Below, one piece after another: positions 12,130 to 25,891 of a stretch of 64,000 nucleotides of DNA; the stretch's first letter is position 1, and the number at the start of each line of letters is the position of its first letter. The stretch is from Panorpa germanica (Eukaryota; Arthropoda; Insecta; Mecoptera; Panorpidae). The stretch is taken from contig OY783214.1 of NCBI GenBank assembly GCA_963678705.1, positions 3,782,001 to 3,846,000 of the forward strand, read 5' to 3'. Under the pieces are notes generated by a model. That model was given only the letters and a program-made list of their open reading frames with translations, did not search any database and was not told the origin of the DNA. The position numbers and the translations under genes are program-made.

Positions 12130-14800
12130 TATATTTTATTCTTTTTCTTATATCCAATAAAAATATCTCATATGTCATCTCATTGGTTCTCTTCGACTTG
12201 TAAGCTGATGACAATGATATATCTGTTGACACGAAAGGTCGCGACCCTTTAGCATCGATATTATTTGAACATTTTCTTTTCTGATACCTTCATGATAAAT
12301 AATTATACATACACACTTATATGTATATATCTATAGTCCAGTCATTAGTGAGACAAGTCTAAATATCAGTCTCGTTATTGCATAGCCGTTCCTCGAGTAT
12401 TAAGACCTAAGAAGCGCCATTCTTGAGATCCCCAACTCAGCAAACTGTGACTGAATTCATCTGACTTTTACTTGGTAAAGAAAGGATATAAAAGAATTTC
12501 TCTATATCACGGTTTTGAATATCATATAGTGGCTTCATGTTTTCTCCAAGAGGCTCTATTGTTAACTGCGCATCCTATAATATATTAAAACCCAGTCTTC
12601 ATCCTTATCAAGCAAGCGCTGTTATCAAATATGTAATAATGTTACATTATGCATCTTTTTAATTACTCGTCTCGCGCAAATAAAGTTTATATTTGCAGCA
12701 GTAAAATCTAAATAAACGGGAAGAGATTTTATGACATGATACCATGACATCTAGGTAGAGCATATTCATATTCGTACGAATTCCTACAGATACGACTTGC
12801 ACACCCATTGACGTTATTCGTTATAACGAGTCGCTGGGGATCCCGAGGAAACTATCGTATAAATTATACATCGTATAAAAGTTTACGAGAGCGTACAAGT
12901 AGAGTAGGAGTAAATAAGTATGTACATAGGTTAACTACAGGCACATCCGGTTGGAATAGTGTATAATACTTTACAGGATATGCCTGTAAACGGAGAGAGT
13001 TGCCTTCGCAAAGTTCCCGACTAGAAATTTCACTTGGATTGCCCTTAATATATGGCTGACCCAATTATGTCCCTATGTAAAAATGTATAGAGTAATGTCA
13101 GTTTTGCCTCATTGGGAACTGATGGGTACCCGACGTACGGGAACTCATTGTAAAAACTAATAAGGTAATTTAAAATTATAATATTACTTTAAAAAAATTT
13201 TTTTTAAGAATTTGAAAAATAGTTAAAACTAATTAGTTAAAAGTAGTAGAGTAGGAGGAAGTGGATCACTGTATCCACTGCTCATAAGCCAGTAGTTCAG
13301 TGACATAAATTTTATTTAATATCTTCAGATTGATAGCGTGTAAATTCTCATAGTTAATAAGAAATTAAGAAATAGAAAATAGGTCCAAAATAATATTCTT
13401 TACTGTTAGTAGGCTATTACATTGTTCACTGATTAGTTGTAGTTCTAGTGTGACCTATCATGATTCTACATACTACTCCATGGAATATATTGTGCCTTTG
13501 ACCTTAAATTTATGTGAAGGCTTTTTTTAATTGTAAAAATCGTAATGCACTTACTGTAGTGGAGTGATTCAATTAGCTGCTGTAAACAAACTGGTTGACA
13601 AATCTTGCTCATGGTTGGCATGGTAATTGAGAACAATGCTACAAACTTGCGATAAAAAGATTTTTATAAATTCATTAGCGCGAGTTTTTTAAATTACAAT
13701 TGCCCGGTACTTTTTTGACTGTATATGATTACCAAAATATTTGTAAGGAATTAGAAAATATTAATCAAAGCATTGGCACTAAGATTGCTATTAAAATTCG
13801 GTAAATAATAAAACGTAACGTTATGTAAACAATATTACATTAAGTAATACACGAGTTTACATTTTTGCTTAGCAGGTATACAAATCAGGAGTTCTGAATC
13901 AAAGTAAAATACTAAACAGTCTGGTCTGGGTTTGTATTATCTATAGTAGTTTATGAATTTTAAAAGAATACATCAAGTTAAACAAAACAATTCTAAAATA
14001 AATCTCACAGTAATTAGACTTTAAAAGTTTGAATTAAAAAACCATCTGTGGGTAGACACAGACTGTGTGAGATAGAGATATAAATATAATGATATATGTT
14101 GAGAAAAAGAGATAGAGATAACTTATTAAAAGGTTAAAACCAGTTTCATTTATCTTAGTACGATTAATTGCTGTCTACAAAGTTATTTATTTAATTAAAA
14201 TATAACTTTCCAGCTGGCTGGCATAGTGCCTAGTAGAATAAAGTTAGTATCCTTAATTTTCTGTTGTTTATTGCCGCATTATTTACAAATTGTAAGTGTT
14301 TTTAACAACAACTTTGTGTTTTCTTAGATTTTATTAAATTCTTTCAAGAATTGATCATTTGTTATAGTTTATTATATACAAACAACTAACTGCGTCACTT
14401 TTTTCCAAATCACTTTAATGAAATGGTAAAAGAATCATCAAATTTAAGCGCCAGTCGTTTCAAATAACGGGAAATTGTTAAGGGTGCTCTATTTGTCTTC
14501 GAGAGACTTCCTGGTAAGGGTTCCGTTTATATTTGCTTGTTTAACTCGAAGGGTCAAGAAACTATAACACATACAGACACATACAGAGTGATGAATGACA
14601 ATGTATATAAGGAGATAAAATAAAACGAGGAATATATGTCCGCTTCTAGTAAGTATGTTAGAGCGATCGCACACTGGACAGTTACGACTGTTTTAAGAGA
14701 ATTTTTCTATTTACCTTTTCTATAACTTAGTGGACACAACAGTCAAATTTTGACAGATTGTCACAGTTTGTAGGTTATAAACATGAGTAATGGCTTTAAA
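12130..14800. other. No gene recognised
   Basis: Unique-looking AT-rich sequence between the (TA)n tract and the MITE at 14.8 kb. No exon, RNA gene or repeat-family match was seen. Confidence 0.5.
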
Positions 14801-14806
14801 AAATTA

Positions 14807-15050
14807 AGGGGCCTATTGTCTAACTGCTTACCTGACTTCTGTTACCTTCTGACGATTTTTCAAAGCCGTATAATTTATAAATTAGGCTACTTATGCCAAT
14901 TTCAAGACATAGGATCCATTTTGCTCTTTATTTAAAGTCTTCTGATAGTTTTGTGTAAACTTACATAACTTAGAGTTTAGAAAATATAGGCCTTTGAAAA
15001 ATCATCAGAAATTAACAGACGTCAGATAAGCAGTTACAAAATAAGCCTCT
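14807..15050. mobile_element. MITE with ~63-bp inverted ends
   Basis: 244 bp, flanked by TA (14805-14806 and 15051-15052). The left arm aggggcctattgtctaactg runs to tttttcaaagccgtata, and the right arm is its imperfect inverse (tttgaaaaatcatcagaa to ataagcctct). Non-coding; no second copy was noticed in the window. Confidence 0.72.
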
Positions 15051-16392
15051 TAGTTTTATATTTTTTTCACAAACTAGGAAAAAATGTGCCATTTTCTTGG
15101 CGCTAAAGCGCTTGTTATTGGGTTAAAAGAAAATTTGTAACATTGAAAATGGTTTAATAGTTTTAATGGGAAAATGGCAAACAGTAAAAAATTTCGTGGC
15201 GCCAATGTCAAGTTCTTGCCCCGATACTTGCCCAAGTAGAAACATAAATAGACCCTTTGCACGATAATTTAAACCCAAATTCCGTACTATATGAAAATTA
15301 TCAAAGAAAAAACATAATAAATAATGTGACATTTTCAATATAATATATTAAATATTTTTATAAGATTGTAATTGTTAGTATAATATTAATGTGCGTGTGT
15401 CTGTGCGAGGAGTGAGAGGGAAGTAAGGGGCAAGGGTGCGTTTGTATGTGCTAGGTATAATGCTTAATAATCGCTACTTTCAAGTCAGATTCTTTGAACA
15501 TTTTTGTGGAACTTTTCTTAAAACTTCTAAACACACTTATATAAAAGCAAAACATGTTCTCGAAACCTCCCGCCTCTCTCCCCCTCCCCAATAATCCACA
15601 TAAAGGTATCGAAATACTAAAAGCTTCCTTTGTGGAAGAGCAGCAGTTGCCATCTAAAGGAAAAAGTAGACGACAGTTTACTTATTGCGAATCCTACTAT
15701 GGTACTAACCATTATATTTATTTACATTTATTTTAAATGGAAAATGAAAATTGAAAATCATATTTCATTGGAAAATAGCGTAAAAAATCTATTTTAGAAA
15801 ATATTTACTTTGATTAAAAAGAAGAAAGTATGATAAAAAAAAACCTCAAAGAATATTTTTTTTTTCCTTTTAAAGTGAAGTACGTTTGTGATAGATTGTC
15901 ACTGTGATAAATATATGTTTGTAAAATGTGTCGTCGTATTGAAATTATATGAAAGCATTTACCGACATTTTGTAGTATTCTGTTGGTTTCGATGTTGGTG
16001 GACGAGGGCAGGGCTTGCGCACCTTACTTGAAGCAATAAATTATTACTTTATTACAACGCAAAAATCCACAACAGCATAGATGTTATTTGCTTAGTTGCA
16101 TAATACTCGTATTAATATAATATGTTAAGCTAAAAAGTACGTCATCGGTGGTTTTATGTATCAACAAAATTTGAAGAATGTCTCTTGGAACAGATTAACA
16201 TATTATATTATATAACAGGTAAATTATTGAAAAAAAGCTTTATCAAAGGAAAAGTCATTGCTGATGAATAGCGAACTGTACCAATTGATTGAGTTGTGGT
16301 TTTATTGCAATTCTTTAGTTTTTAATATGAGGTAAAAAATATTTTATATTTATAATTATTTAAGGTTTCACGTCCATTTTACGAATTAAACA

Positions 16393-16756
16393 ATCCGCAC
16401 ACGAGTCGACTGATTGCAAACTAGTCGAGCCGTGTTTCGTGACTCTATAGACTTTTTAACAATAGCATAATAGGGGATTTTATTGTGTCGTATTTGTAAA
16501 TATGTATGTATTTAAATACTTTTGAATAGTAATTGTGCACATCTCTGCTCATGATGTAACCATCAAAAGCATGCAACCAAACATTCCCTACGACCAAGAA
16601 ACAGTCGCTATAAACGTGCTCAAAACCAATTTAGTTTCGTTTGTGCCGTGTGCTTTCTCTCACTCTCAAACGTTCGTTCTCTCACTAACAACACAGTTCC
16701 ATTCTCATTCGGTTTGGGCAAATTCGGGACTAAGGTTTGCAATCAGTCACCTGTGC
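16393..16756 (-). mobile_element. MITE family D, copy 1, interrupted by a hAT MITE end
   Basis: A reverse-oriented copy of the family at 35.47 kb: ccgcacacgagtcgactgat on one side, tttgcaatcagtcacctgtg on the other. About 75 bp (16465-16541) absent from copy 2 breaks it and ends ttgtgcacatctctg, the right terminus of the hAT MITE seen at 30577-31343. Confidence 0.65.
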
Positions 16757-17499
16757 TTTGTTATGTCATAACTAAAGTTTAACATACAAAAATATCTTTT
16801 GAACTCTATTATTGTCAAAGACCGACCACAGTTACCTAACGAAAAATGGAACCTAGCTAATGGAATGAAACGAATCGAATAAAATGAGAGCTGAGATAGA
16901 AAAGTATCCACCAAAGTTTATGACAAACCATAGTTAAGTAACTATTGAAAGATCGGCTTGACTGTGTGTCAAGCAAATCTGTTTGAAGACAAAATGACAG
17001 TGTCAACGTAAAAGACACAATGTTTTGTATATGTCTTATAGAAGGACAAACATTCTTGAACAGGTCGACGATTAACGGTTTGCAGACCCTTGATAGTGGC
17101 ACACGAGCTGCATGTTCTGCATCCCTATCCTAACCATGCTTGTAGAATAAACCCAACACCACCATTCAACCTAATTCGCACGCTGAGTTTCCTATACTAT
17201 AGATCCATTCGAATTCAATATATATTTTATTCATTCGAAAATAAAATGATGAATGCACAAAGCAGTCCTCTCTCTTCCTCTATTCCCGTACCACCCTTCT
17301 CACATCCCACAGGTTTTTAGATATTCCTGTTAAAGTGAAACTGTCTCCACTGTAACGTATTGTGTGTCAAATATAGAAATGTGTTACAAATAAACACTCA
17401 AAGGATTCCGATCGACGGAAATGTCCTGCAATATTTATGGAACAATGAAAAACTATATTTATGTCCTGGAATAAATGGTCCAGTGCCGGCTCCAGTAAC

Positions 17500-17880
17500 T
17501 GTATATGTTTCGGAGCGAGAAAGAGATTACTATCACGAGCACGGAATGGCGGTGGAGGAGGAAAGAAGGAAGGAGTGTGTATAGCAGAAGGAAAGGATGA
17601 GGAAAATTGAGCAAGGTAAATATAATAGGATACAAAAGGATTCAGAAGGAAGATAACAGTATACATAAACAAAAAAGGTCAAAAGAGGCAAAAGGATTAC
17701 TAGAGAGAAACAAATAAGGGGGGGAAAGAATCTGCAAAGAGAGCAGAGGAAACACACATGAAAACAGAATGCGATTGCAAGGAGACAATGAAGGTAGGAG
17801 GTGGATAACGAAAGAGCGAAGGGAAAAGAGAAGGAGCGGATGTGAGAAAGGAAGAGCAGAGGACAAAACTGAAAAATGTA
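17500..17880 (+). pseudogene. Possible LINE ORF2 fragment
   Basis: A purine-rich stretch with MRKIEQGKYNRIQKDSEGR near 17590-17650, like the KYN..YK.I segment that precedes the knuckle in the neighbouring LINE fragments. Many stops follow. The call depends on a short resemblance and on base composition. Confidence 0.3.
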
Positions 17881-19469
17881 TAAAAATTTTATAAAAGTTT
17901 TAAGTTTACGTATTGTATCTCAAGGTTTTCTTATTCTATAGTAGTTTACTGTGAATTTAATAATAATGTAATTTCGTGACAATGACAAATTTTGGACAGA
18001 TTATAAGGAAGAAACATAGGCGTATAGGAAACATAGGCGTAACCCTAGCTATAGATGAATTGTAATGCCAGCACTGGTAAGGTAGCGATTGGAATATTGA
18101 ATATAGAATTTCAAATGCCAAAGAATACGAAACAGCGTATCAATGTACTAGAAATCGATCGAGAAAGTTACTTCATGTTGCAGGAATTGATTAAAAAGTA
18201 AATAAAAAATGTGTTGGACGATGTATCCGCAGCTCTTGTGTGCTATAAACAGACGAAACCTCTGATGCGCTGTACTTACCACTAAGGGCAGCGGTAACAG
18301 GACGATAACTTCAATCAAGAGGCAAAGGCAATCAAGTCTTAAGAAATATTTAAATAAACGAATTCATTCATATTTCATTCATGGGGACAGTTCTCAAAAA
18401 TAGTTATTAAGACCTGGCGAAATTAATTTATTTACTACGGCTGCTCTGTGGGGACCAGACTGAAATTGCACTCGAACTCGGAAATTTAAAGAGGAACTAA
18501 AATCAAATCCAAATCCGAACGTCAAAAAGGTCTCAATGCAGTTCTAATATACTGATTCTAAATCTTATGCTTGTTGTAACAAAAATTCATGCATTTACTT
18601 TGAAGCACGTTTAATTAACGTGTGGATGTTGATTAGTTACCAACACAATAACTTTACATTATAGTACCGACATTGATATTGATACAAACATGTCTAGCCA
18701 GAGCCTGATTCAAATCCCGACGCTGAATGAACGCAAATGTCGACGCCGATGCCGATGCCCGACGCCGGCGTCTGCTAATGAATGACGCTGTGTGCATTTC
18801 CTCATCCTCTTCACAGTCAAACCAGACAACAGAGTTACCGCTGAGGATATGATACGTATGATTTGATTTGTAATTAAATCTACGACATCTGCGTCAATGC
18901 AATATCATTGCGTCATTGCATTGCGTTGCGTTTCATGGGATAATCAACTGATGCAGTACAGCCTATAACACATGGACTTGGACAAAGGGTTGTTAAAAAC
19001 ATCGATACATCGATAATATGGAATTTCAGTACTATATGTACACATAAAGTTATACCCTGTTATAGAACAGAGATGGTAAATGTTGAACTATGAAAAATGG
19101 TGGTATGATAAAGTCTCTTTAAACAGCATTTTTAATTGCTAATAAAAAAATTATTACCCCATTATGTGAGGTTCTGATTAAAAAGTTAATATAATTGACT
19201 GTTTCTGACTTTGTGTACAGTACACTTACGTTTACTAGATTTCTCCTTAAATGACAAGGATTAACGTAGATTCTTACACACGCGTTGTTTCTCGTATTTG
19301 ATCTGCTTTTATGTGGGCTGTTGGACAGCTACTCGTCCTAGGGCACAGGACAGTGTCGTAGTTTAAAAAGATAATTTCCAAATCACTTACCTAGAACAAA
19401 AGAAAGCATTATAAGTACATTTTTTTACATAACATTAAGTAAATGTAAAATTTGATGGTCAGTTTTGGG

Positions 19470-20177
19470 CGAGAATTATTCCGGAATATCTAGAGAAACA
19501 GAGAGGTAAGGAATCGAAGGAAATAAGAAAGAGGAAGTGGATATTGTGTAACTATGTAGGATGTGTCGAAAGAAGGTAGAAAAATTAGAACACATTAAGA
19601 GTAGGTGTAAGGGAAAGTTGGAAAGTGAAGAAGATCTGATAGAGATCTTACAAGCAAAGAAGAAGAGAATAAGATGGATGATAGAAACTGAGGGAGATGA
19701 AGCTTGATATGTAGTTATAAGAATTTAAAATAGCGTAAGTAAGAAAATAAAAGAAAAGGAAAGTTCTCTTCAAAAGCATAGTAATAAGCAAGTAGATTTT
19801 CATGTCAGAAAAAAGTAATGAGCGAGAAGAATATTGTAAAGTTATTAAAGGGAGGCAAGTGGATGACGGAAATAGAGAAAAAGAACGAGGAAAGAAAAGT
19901 AAGGTCAGAGCAGAAGTGATTTTAATCTGAAGTGACAAAGAGACGAAGAGACAAAGAAGGCAAGAGGTGAGGAAACGATGAGAATGAAGGAGGACTAAGG
20001 AAAATGAAGGGAGAGGATCAAGAGAAGAAGAAGCAGAAAAGTACTTTTGGAAATAGAAATGTCTAGAATAGTTTTAAGTTTAATTTTAAATTGAAGTTCT
20101 ATGAAATGTATTAAGAATGTAGATTGTAAAGCCGGAAGGCAAACAATTAATATAATATAATAAATAATAATAATAAG
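19470..20177 (+). pseudogene. LINE C-terminal fragment with (TAA)n tail
   Basis: A purine-rich stretch that reads, with breaks, CRMCRKKVEKLEHIKSRCKG near 19560-19620, the CxxC...H....C knuckle at the end of LINE ORF2. This is followed by a Lys/Glu-rich run, a 3' UTR containing agattgtaaagccggaaggc, and an aataataataataa tail typical of I-like elements. The frame is interrupted many times; it is an old 5'-truncated copy. Related fragments lie at 24.0 and 34.2 kb. Confidence 0.6.
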
Positions 20178-20845
20178 CAAGCAGTAATTTCTCGAAGGAT
20201 TAATGATGGATAATGATTAAATTACGAAGGGTCCGATTAACATAGATTCGAATTACTAATTATTCTATTTACTAGTCTACGAAGTTCACGTTTCATACTT
20301 GACTGCACACTTGCGCACCTGGCGTCAATTAAAATCAACAACCCGTGTGCTTACGTGGCACTTTTATGTTTTCCTTCCTTAAAGACACCTCTAACATTAT
20401 GATGACTTTACTACTAGTACTTCGTTCGACTCTCGACTCATTATAATGAGGCACCTAATTGGTCACCCTTACCCCCACCACCCCTCGATCTAACTGAATA
20501 CACCTACTCTTTATGTAATCAACTCACACCACCTCTCACCCTCCTACATGTCTTATACAGATCCAGTCACGCGGAATCATCCACTTGCCAGGGATCGGAA
20601 ACAACGAGATTATACGAGTATACATTGTTGTATTGTGTAGCACATGTTTTACATAAAGTGGAACACTTCACTTATATATTTCTAATATTTTTTACTATCG
20701 AAAGTCTTACTATCAGGATGTAATTTTTAATATGTTGTATCATTTATACCTTCTAAGATAAAAATCGGTATTATCAATCTGATAGAGCAATCAATTTCCT
20801 ACAATTTGTGCAAACAACATTTTGCGTGTTTATAATATCTAAAAT

Positions 20846-21312
20846 GGTATTCTATGCAAAATTTTCCATCGCCCTTATACTATACAGCGGTGAAAAAGTA
20901 TAGTGACGTATTTCAAGACGTCATCAATTTTAAAAATATTTGACCAATCACGCCATTCAAAATATTCAAATATTTAAAAATTCAAACACTTGACAATTGT
21001 TCAAGTCAATTGACAAACAAAATAACCTCACTTTCTGATATATTTATATTTGTATATTCATATGACTATACATATACTGTGTATTATTTTGAAATTAAAA
21101 TTATAAATCGAATTGTTTGACAATTCTAAAAATACAGCGATGGAAAACTTTAAAGTCACATGCGACCTTATAATTTGGTCGATTTTTTTCCAGCGACAAA
21201 AATAAAATCGATGGAAATTTCTTACAGAATACCAACTAAAAAATTATCGCTTTTGTGACGTCATTTTACAGCGATGAAATTTTTTAACAGGTGGAAATTC
21301 TTTACAGAATAA
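20846..21312. mobile_element. Probable MITE or MITE pair
   Basis: Left edge ggtattctatgcaaaatttt and right edge gtggaaattctttacagaat are inverse-like, and a third related end (ggaaatttcttacagaatac) lies inside near 21210. The acagcgatg motif recurs at both sides. Possibly two overlapping insertions of one family. Boundaries are approximate. Confidence 0.45.
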
Positions 21313-22441
21313 GGCCCAAATTAGTGATGATTCCAAACAGTAGTTGACATTTACAAATGCTGATTCTTTTGCTCATATTTCTTAAAGCGATATAGATATA
21401 GTATCTAGATAAAAATATCATTTAAAAGATTTTTTTAAATTTAATTTCCAGATTATTACAATCTGTCTTGTTTAAAAAATGTTCGGTGATAATTACGTAA
21501 AATGTATAATATGTAATTGTTATTCCTATCCCACAATTCCTAAATCTGCGTAATTGCGTAATTAATTTATTGAACATGAAAGTTGATAAATGACAGTTCT
21601 TTGATAAAACAAATCAGCAGACTGCCGATTTCTCCGTCAATTTGTCGCATGGACACATTTCTGTATAGTTCTGCCCAGAAAACAGCACAGTATATTCCGC
21701 CCTTGGACGTTATATTACCCTCCACTGATTCATATTAATACACCGATAAAGATAAAACGATTGCGTTAACATGAAAACATGAAATCCCTTAATCGCATAT
21801 CGTATGATTTTAATCATGTTTAATTAGGTTTAGTACCGCTATTCTCCGCAATGGAATCATGGCGCTAATGATCGACTTATCTGTCTTAACATTTCTGTAC
21901 GTTTGGAAGATCACAAAAGACGAACTCTTGAGATATAATCTATATTCTAGAGAAAATTAACCCTCCTTGTACTGTTACTGATATCACCAAAAAATGAGCA
22001 AAATGTAATCGCTTTACTTTGAGGGAGTCTGTTTGATACACGTTGTGTATGCAGATTAGCCGCGTCTAATAACCGCTGATACAGCTTCTTCTTGGATGTA
22101 TTAAGATGTATTTCGTAAATTGATAACACTTTAAAGGATAATTAGTTATTAATATGGTATTAAGCAATATTTTCGCAAATTTATTTTCTTGAAATTCAGT
22201 AACCGTGTTAATCGCCGTCTTGGAGACGTTAATTAGCCATTGTGGAGTTGCGACTTAACGACAGTTAACTGAACGTGTTCTTTTTAATTAATCGTGCGGT
22301 GTAGTCTTTCGAATAAAGCTAACCATTTAAAAAAATTCAGCGGCGTGGCTTTAATAGCAATTTCAAAGACAGAGCTACAGATGGCACACCCTCGATATGT
22401 TAAGCGCTTTCTATCATGATTATTATTACATATTATTAATA

Positions 22442-23080
22442 ATGGGCTAGTGTCCTATGTCTTAATTTCTATAAAAGTGTACTATATATTGATAAAGTGG
22501 GTTACTAGAACCTCAAATGTTCAATTATTTTTTAATAACTCCTTATATGTTAAGAGATATTAACAATTAAAAAAAGTTATTTTGTCTCTTTAATTATTAA
22601 AGGGATTCAACGTTGTACACATTCCAAATGCATGTGAAATCACAATCCTTGTGTAAGGTTACCAACCTTACAGCTCATAAATCTCTGCTATATGTATTTA
22701 GATATCAAAATATCAAATATTATTTAAAGCTATTTCAAGGAATAATAAAATTTTAATATTATGTCTGCCTTAGCAGGATTAAATAAAATAAAAACTTATT
22801 ATTCTTTGACTTGACTTGATTATTTCGACTACCAACAGCTACAGAACATTACTACAGCACTAACCTACTCAACAAATAACTGACGTTAAAATGCATTTCA
22901 CGTCATACAAATATGACCAACCATTTCTAGCGCTAAAACTACAATTCAAACTTTTAATTGCTATATCTCCGTCAATATTTAGATATTTAATAAAATAGAC
23001 ACGCCAATACACATTTATTAACATCAATTTCAATCAACAAATGAAAAATCGACCACTAAAAAATGAGAACACAAGCCCAT
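22442..23080 (+). mobile_element. MITE family A, copy 1
   Basis: About 640 bp, starting atgggctagtgtcctatgtc and ending gagaacacaagcccat, so the ends form an inverted repeat of about 14 bp. The interior landmarks shared by all copies are gggttactagaacctcaaat, aaagggattcaacgttgtac and aaaatcgaccactaaaaaat. No coding capacity. The target duplication is unclear. Confidence 0.8.
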
Positions 23081-23929
23081 TATATAGATATTAGTTTCAT
23101 GAACATTTTATGCAGACACCCCTCCCCAACTGTTTCTAAATTGCTTCCTTAACACAAAACCACACTAATTATTATTCTCTATAATTTTAAGAAAACAATT
23201 ACTTTTGCTAGTTCGGATATAAAATAAGTACCTACTGCCATAAGAAGTTCCTCTACTTGCGTGTTTGAATAGTTCTCGATCCAACCCTTTGTTCTACCCC
23301 ACCCCTTTAAGACCGTAGGACCCTATTTCTAACTTTACACTGGAAATAAATAGTTTTCGTTTTATTACACACGTTATAATAACATAACCCGTGCGTTTCT
23401 CTCGAAACTAACTTAAAATGTTTGAGGACACCCTAAAGCGATTCTAACACAGTTTATCAATGATGCATAACACTGTTCACTCATTCGTACTGGTGGTAAA
23501 GAGGGTGGGAAACTGGTAAAGGGTGTAGTAAAGGGTTTCCCCTTGGTTCCTGATTCTCTTGCTTTGGCTACTACCTCCTACAGTTTGGTGGAGGGTGTCT
23601 AAATCCATTGCAACCCCCCTATTACAACTATAGCCCTTCTCACCCCTATTTACCAACCCCTTCTTCTAGATCGATAGACGAACACATGCATATATGTCTC
23701 GTATTGTGTTGTACGGTGGAATTCAGATGAATGAAACGTTTTTAAGTGAAACAATGACGGTGCTGAGCTGATAATAGAGTCACTTGAATTACTGCGGTAC
23801 AAATTGTTTCATTTTCACTCGATTTTTACCATTTTGTTTTGTTTGTATTTTGTTACAATTGTCTTGCATTCTGTGTTCACATTCTATTTAATTCCTATTT
23901 AAACTCAGCTTGATATCTAAATGTATCTA

Positions 23930-24370
23930 TCTTCCTCTCGTTTGAAATCCATCTCCCCTTGCCTCCACCATCCACCCTCTTCCTTCATTCTTCCTTACCA
24001 TATTCACTCTATACTTCTCCCAAAAACTACTCTTAATGTGCTCAAATTTCTCCTCTTCCTTGTCACACATTCTGCATATTTTCTCTCACTGTTTTTCGCA
24101 ATACCTCCATCCTCTTTCTTTGTTTTCTAGCCTAAGACTGGCGATCATTCTCGTTTCCTTACTTTCATGTTTTTTCAGGATCTCCGGTTTCCTCCTTGTT
24201 CATAACTGTCTGTATCTTCTACTGTACTTCATCCATCTTCTTCATCATATCCAGTTCTTGCGCTTTCCCTTAAAAGCCCATGCACCTTCTCTTAGCCTTT
24301 CTGAATTCTTCGCTGGTATCCCTCTAATTTCCTTTTCCCATTTCTCATCCCACACTCTATTTTACCATTA
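23930..24370 (-). pseudogene. LINE C-terminal fragment, minus strand
   Basis: This pyrimidine-rich stretch is the reverse of a LINE end. The minus strand reads VWDEKWEKEIRGIPA, then PEILKKHESKETRMIASLRL and CRMCDKEEEKFEHIKS, with stops between. The ETRMIA.LRL...CRMC..EEE..EHI order is that of LINE ORF2 C-termini. The long plus-strand open frames here are artefacts of the pyrimidine bias. Confidence 0.62.
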
Positions 24371-25286
24371 ATAATATTGTGTATTATTATTTTGATTATT
24401 TAATCGTTTCTCAACCTAATTTGCAATTTCATGAATTGACTTTTGTAGCAAAGAATCTTTTTCAACACTTTCTAAGATTTTCGCATGAGTCCCGAGTAAA
24501 TAATTTATTGAAATGATTTGGCTTAGTAGAATGCAGTTATTTGTTGTGTCAGCGAAGTGCTTTATTTTAAACTGAGACCACTATTTTTCTTTGATCAGAA
24601 CTATCTGAGTTATCAGAATTTCTAAACCACAAAATTCCTTCTTTTTAACATCATACTTTTAATGGGGCATTTGATTGTTCATGTTTCATTTATTTTTCGC
24701 TTCACTTGAATTCTCTACAATTATTTGCACACGATTTGAATTTAATCTCTTTTCAACAAACATATAGTTATTAATAATCATAAGATTGTTATCTCTCTCA
24801 TATACTGTATACATATCTTAATTCGACTGCATTCATTTGCGTTAGAAATATGGAACCTACTATCATTTAAATTCATTTGTTCAACGTTTACAGAAAATAA
24901 TATTTTGGTGTACACGCCGCTCAATACGAAGCCGGGTTACGTCGGTAAACCCATGAAAATGTAAATACAAAACGAATCACTGCAGCAATATCCAGCAAAT
25001 GCTTCGATTACAAATCGTAATAAAACAGTTGCTATCTCATTTGCACGTACCTACTATCTCTTTCAGACTTATTCGATTTATCAGAAAAATATATTGCGAT
25101 GCAAGAAGCTTTAAAAGACGAAATACATAAAGAAATGACGAACCATTTGTTAACAATCAAAATTCACTTAGACAACTTAAGGGGGAAGAACTCATTGGGC
25201 CAATAAGCAAAAGGAAGTGTCATTATGTCGTTTAGGAGGAAATGAATAAATATGAATGGTATCGATTTTAAATCAACTCAGATATA

Positions 25287-25891
25287 CATGGTGTCCCAAA
25301 ATTCAACGATAAGCCAGCACCAGAAGGTGGTCCTGCTCATGACTACACAAGAAAAAAAGAAAAAAAGTTTTTATCTCATTTTTTAAAAAGGAAATTTTTT
25401 TTTCGAAAATCGAAACACCTTAAGATGTTTTTAACTACCATGACCACAATTTTATAAATATTTCTGATTTTTTTTTTGTATCGGCAACCTAAATAGCACT
25501 GCTATCCACCACAACCATTAAAACTCCCAGAATGCTAGTAGTTTTTGCAACAACAATTTATGAAATTTGGTTCTTGTTTAGAAATAGTACGCATAATTTT
25601 TCTTTATTGCTAGTTTTCCTGGCCTTCTAACTACTAGCATTCTGGGAGTTTTAATGGTTGTGGTGGAAAGCAGTGCTATTGAGGTTGCCGATACAAAAAA
25701 AAATTCAGAAATATTTGAAAAATTGTGGTCATGGTAGTTAAAAATATCTTAAGGTGTTTCAATTTTCGAAAAATAATTTTTTTTTTCTAATTCCTAAACA
25801 AAATGAGATAAAAAAAATTTTTTTTTTTTGTGTAGTCAAGAGCAGGACCATCTTCTGGTGCCGGCTTATCGTTGAATTTTGGGACACCCTG
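25287..25891. mobile_element. Fold-back mariner-type MITE (family E)
   Basis: A 605-bp element almost entirely made of two inverted arms of about 255 bp each (25287-25543 and 25629-25891) around an ~85-bp loop. The ends read gggtgtcccaaaattcaacg (left end has a small change) and are flanked by TA at 25285-25286 and 25892-25893. It has no coding capacity. The ends resemble those of many insect mariner-type elements. Arms remain close to complementary, so a transcript through the locus would form a long hairpin. Confidence 0.85.

Noticed and set aside
17642-17866. Minus-strand Ser/Leu/Pro-rich frames at 17.4-17.9 kb
   Set aside because: Artefact of a purine-rich plus strand; no domain and no splice context.
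24036-24371. 111-codon plus-strand hydrophobic frame
   Set aside because: Pyrimidine-rich strand opposite a decayed LINE C-terminus; the minus strand carries the recognisable motif.
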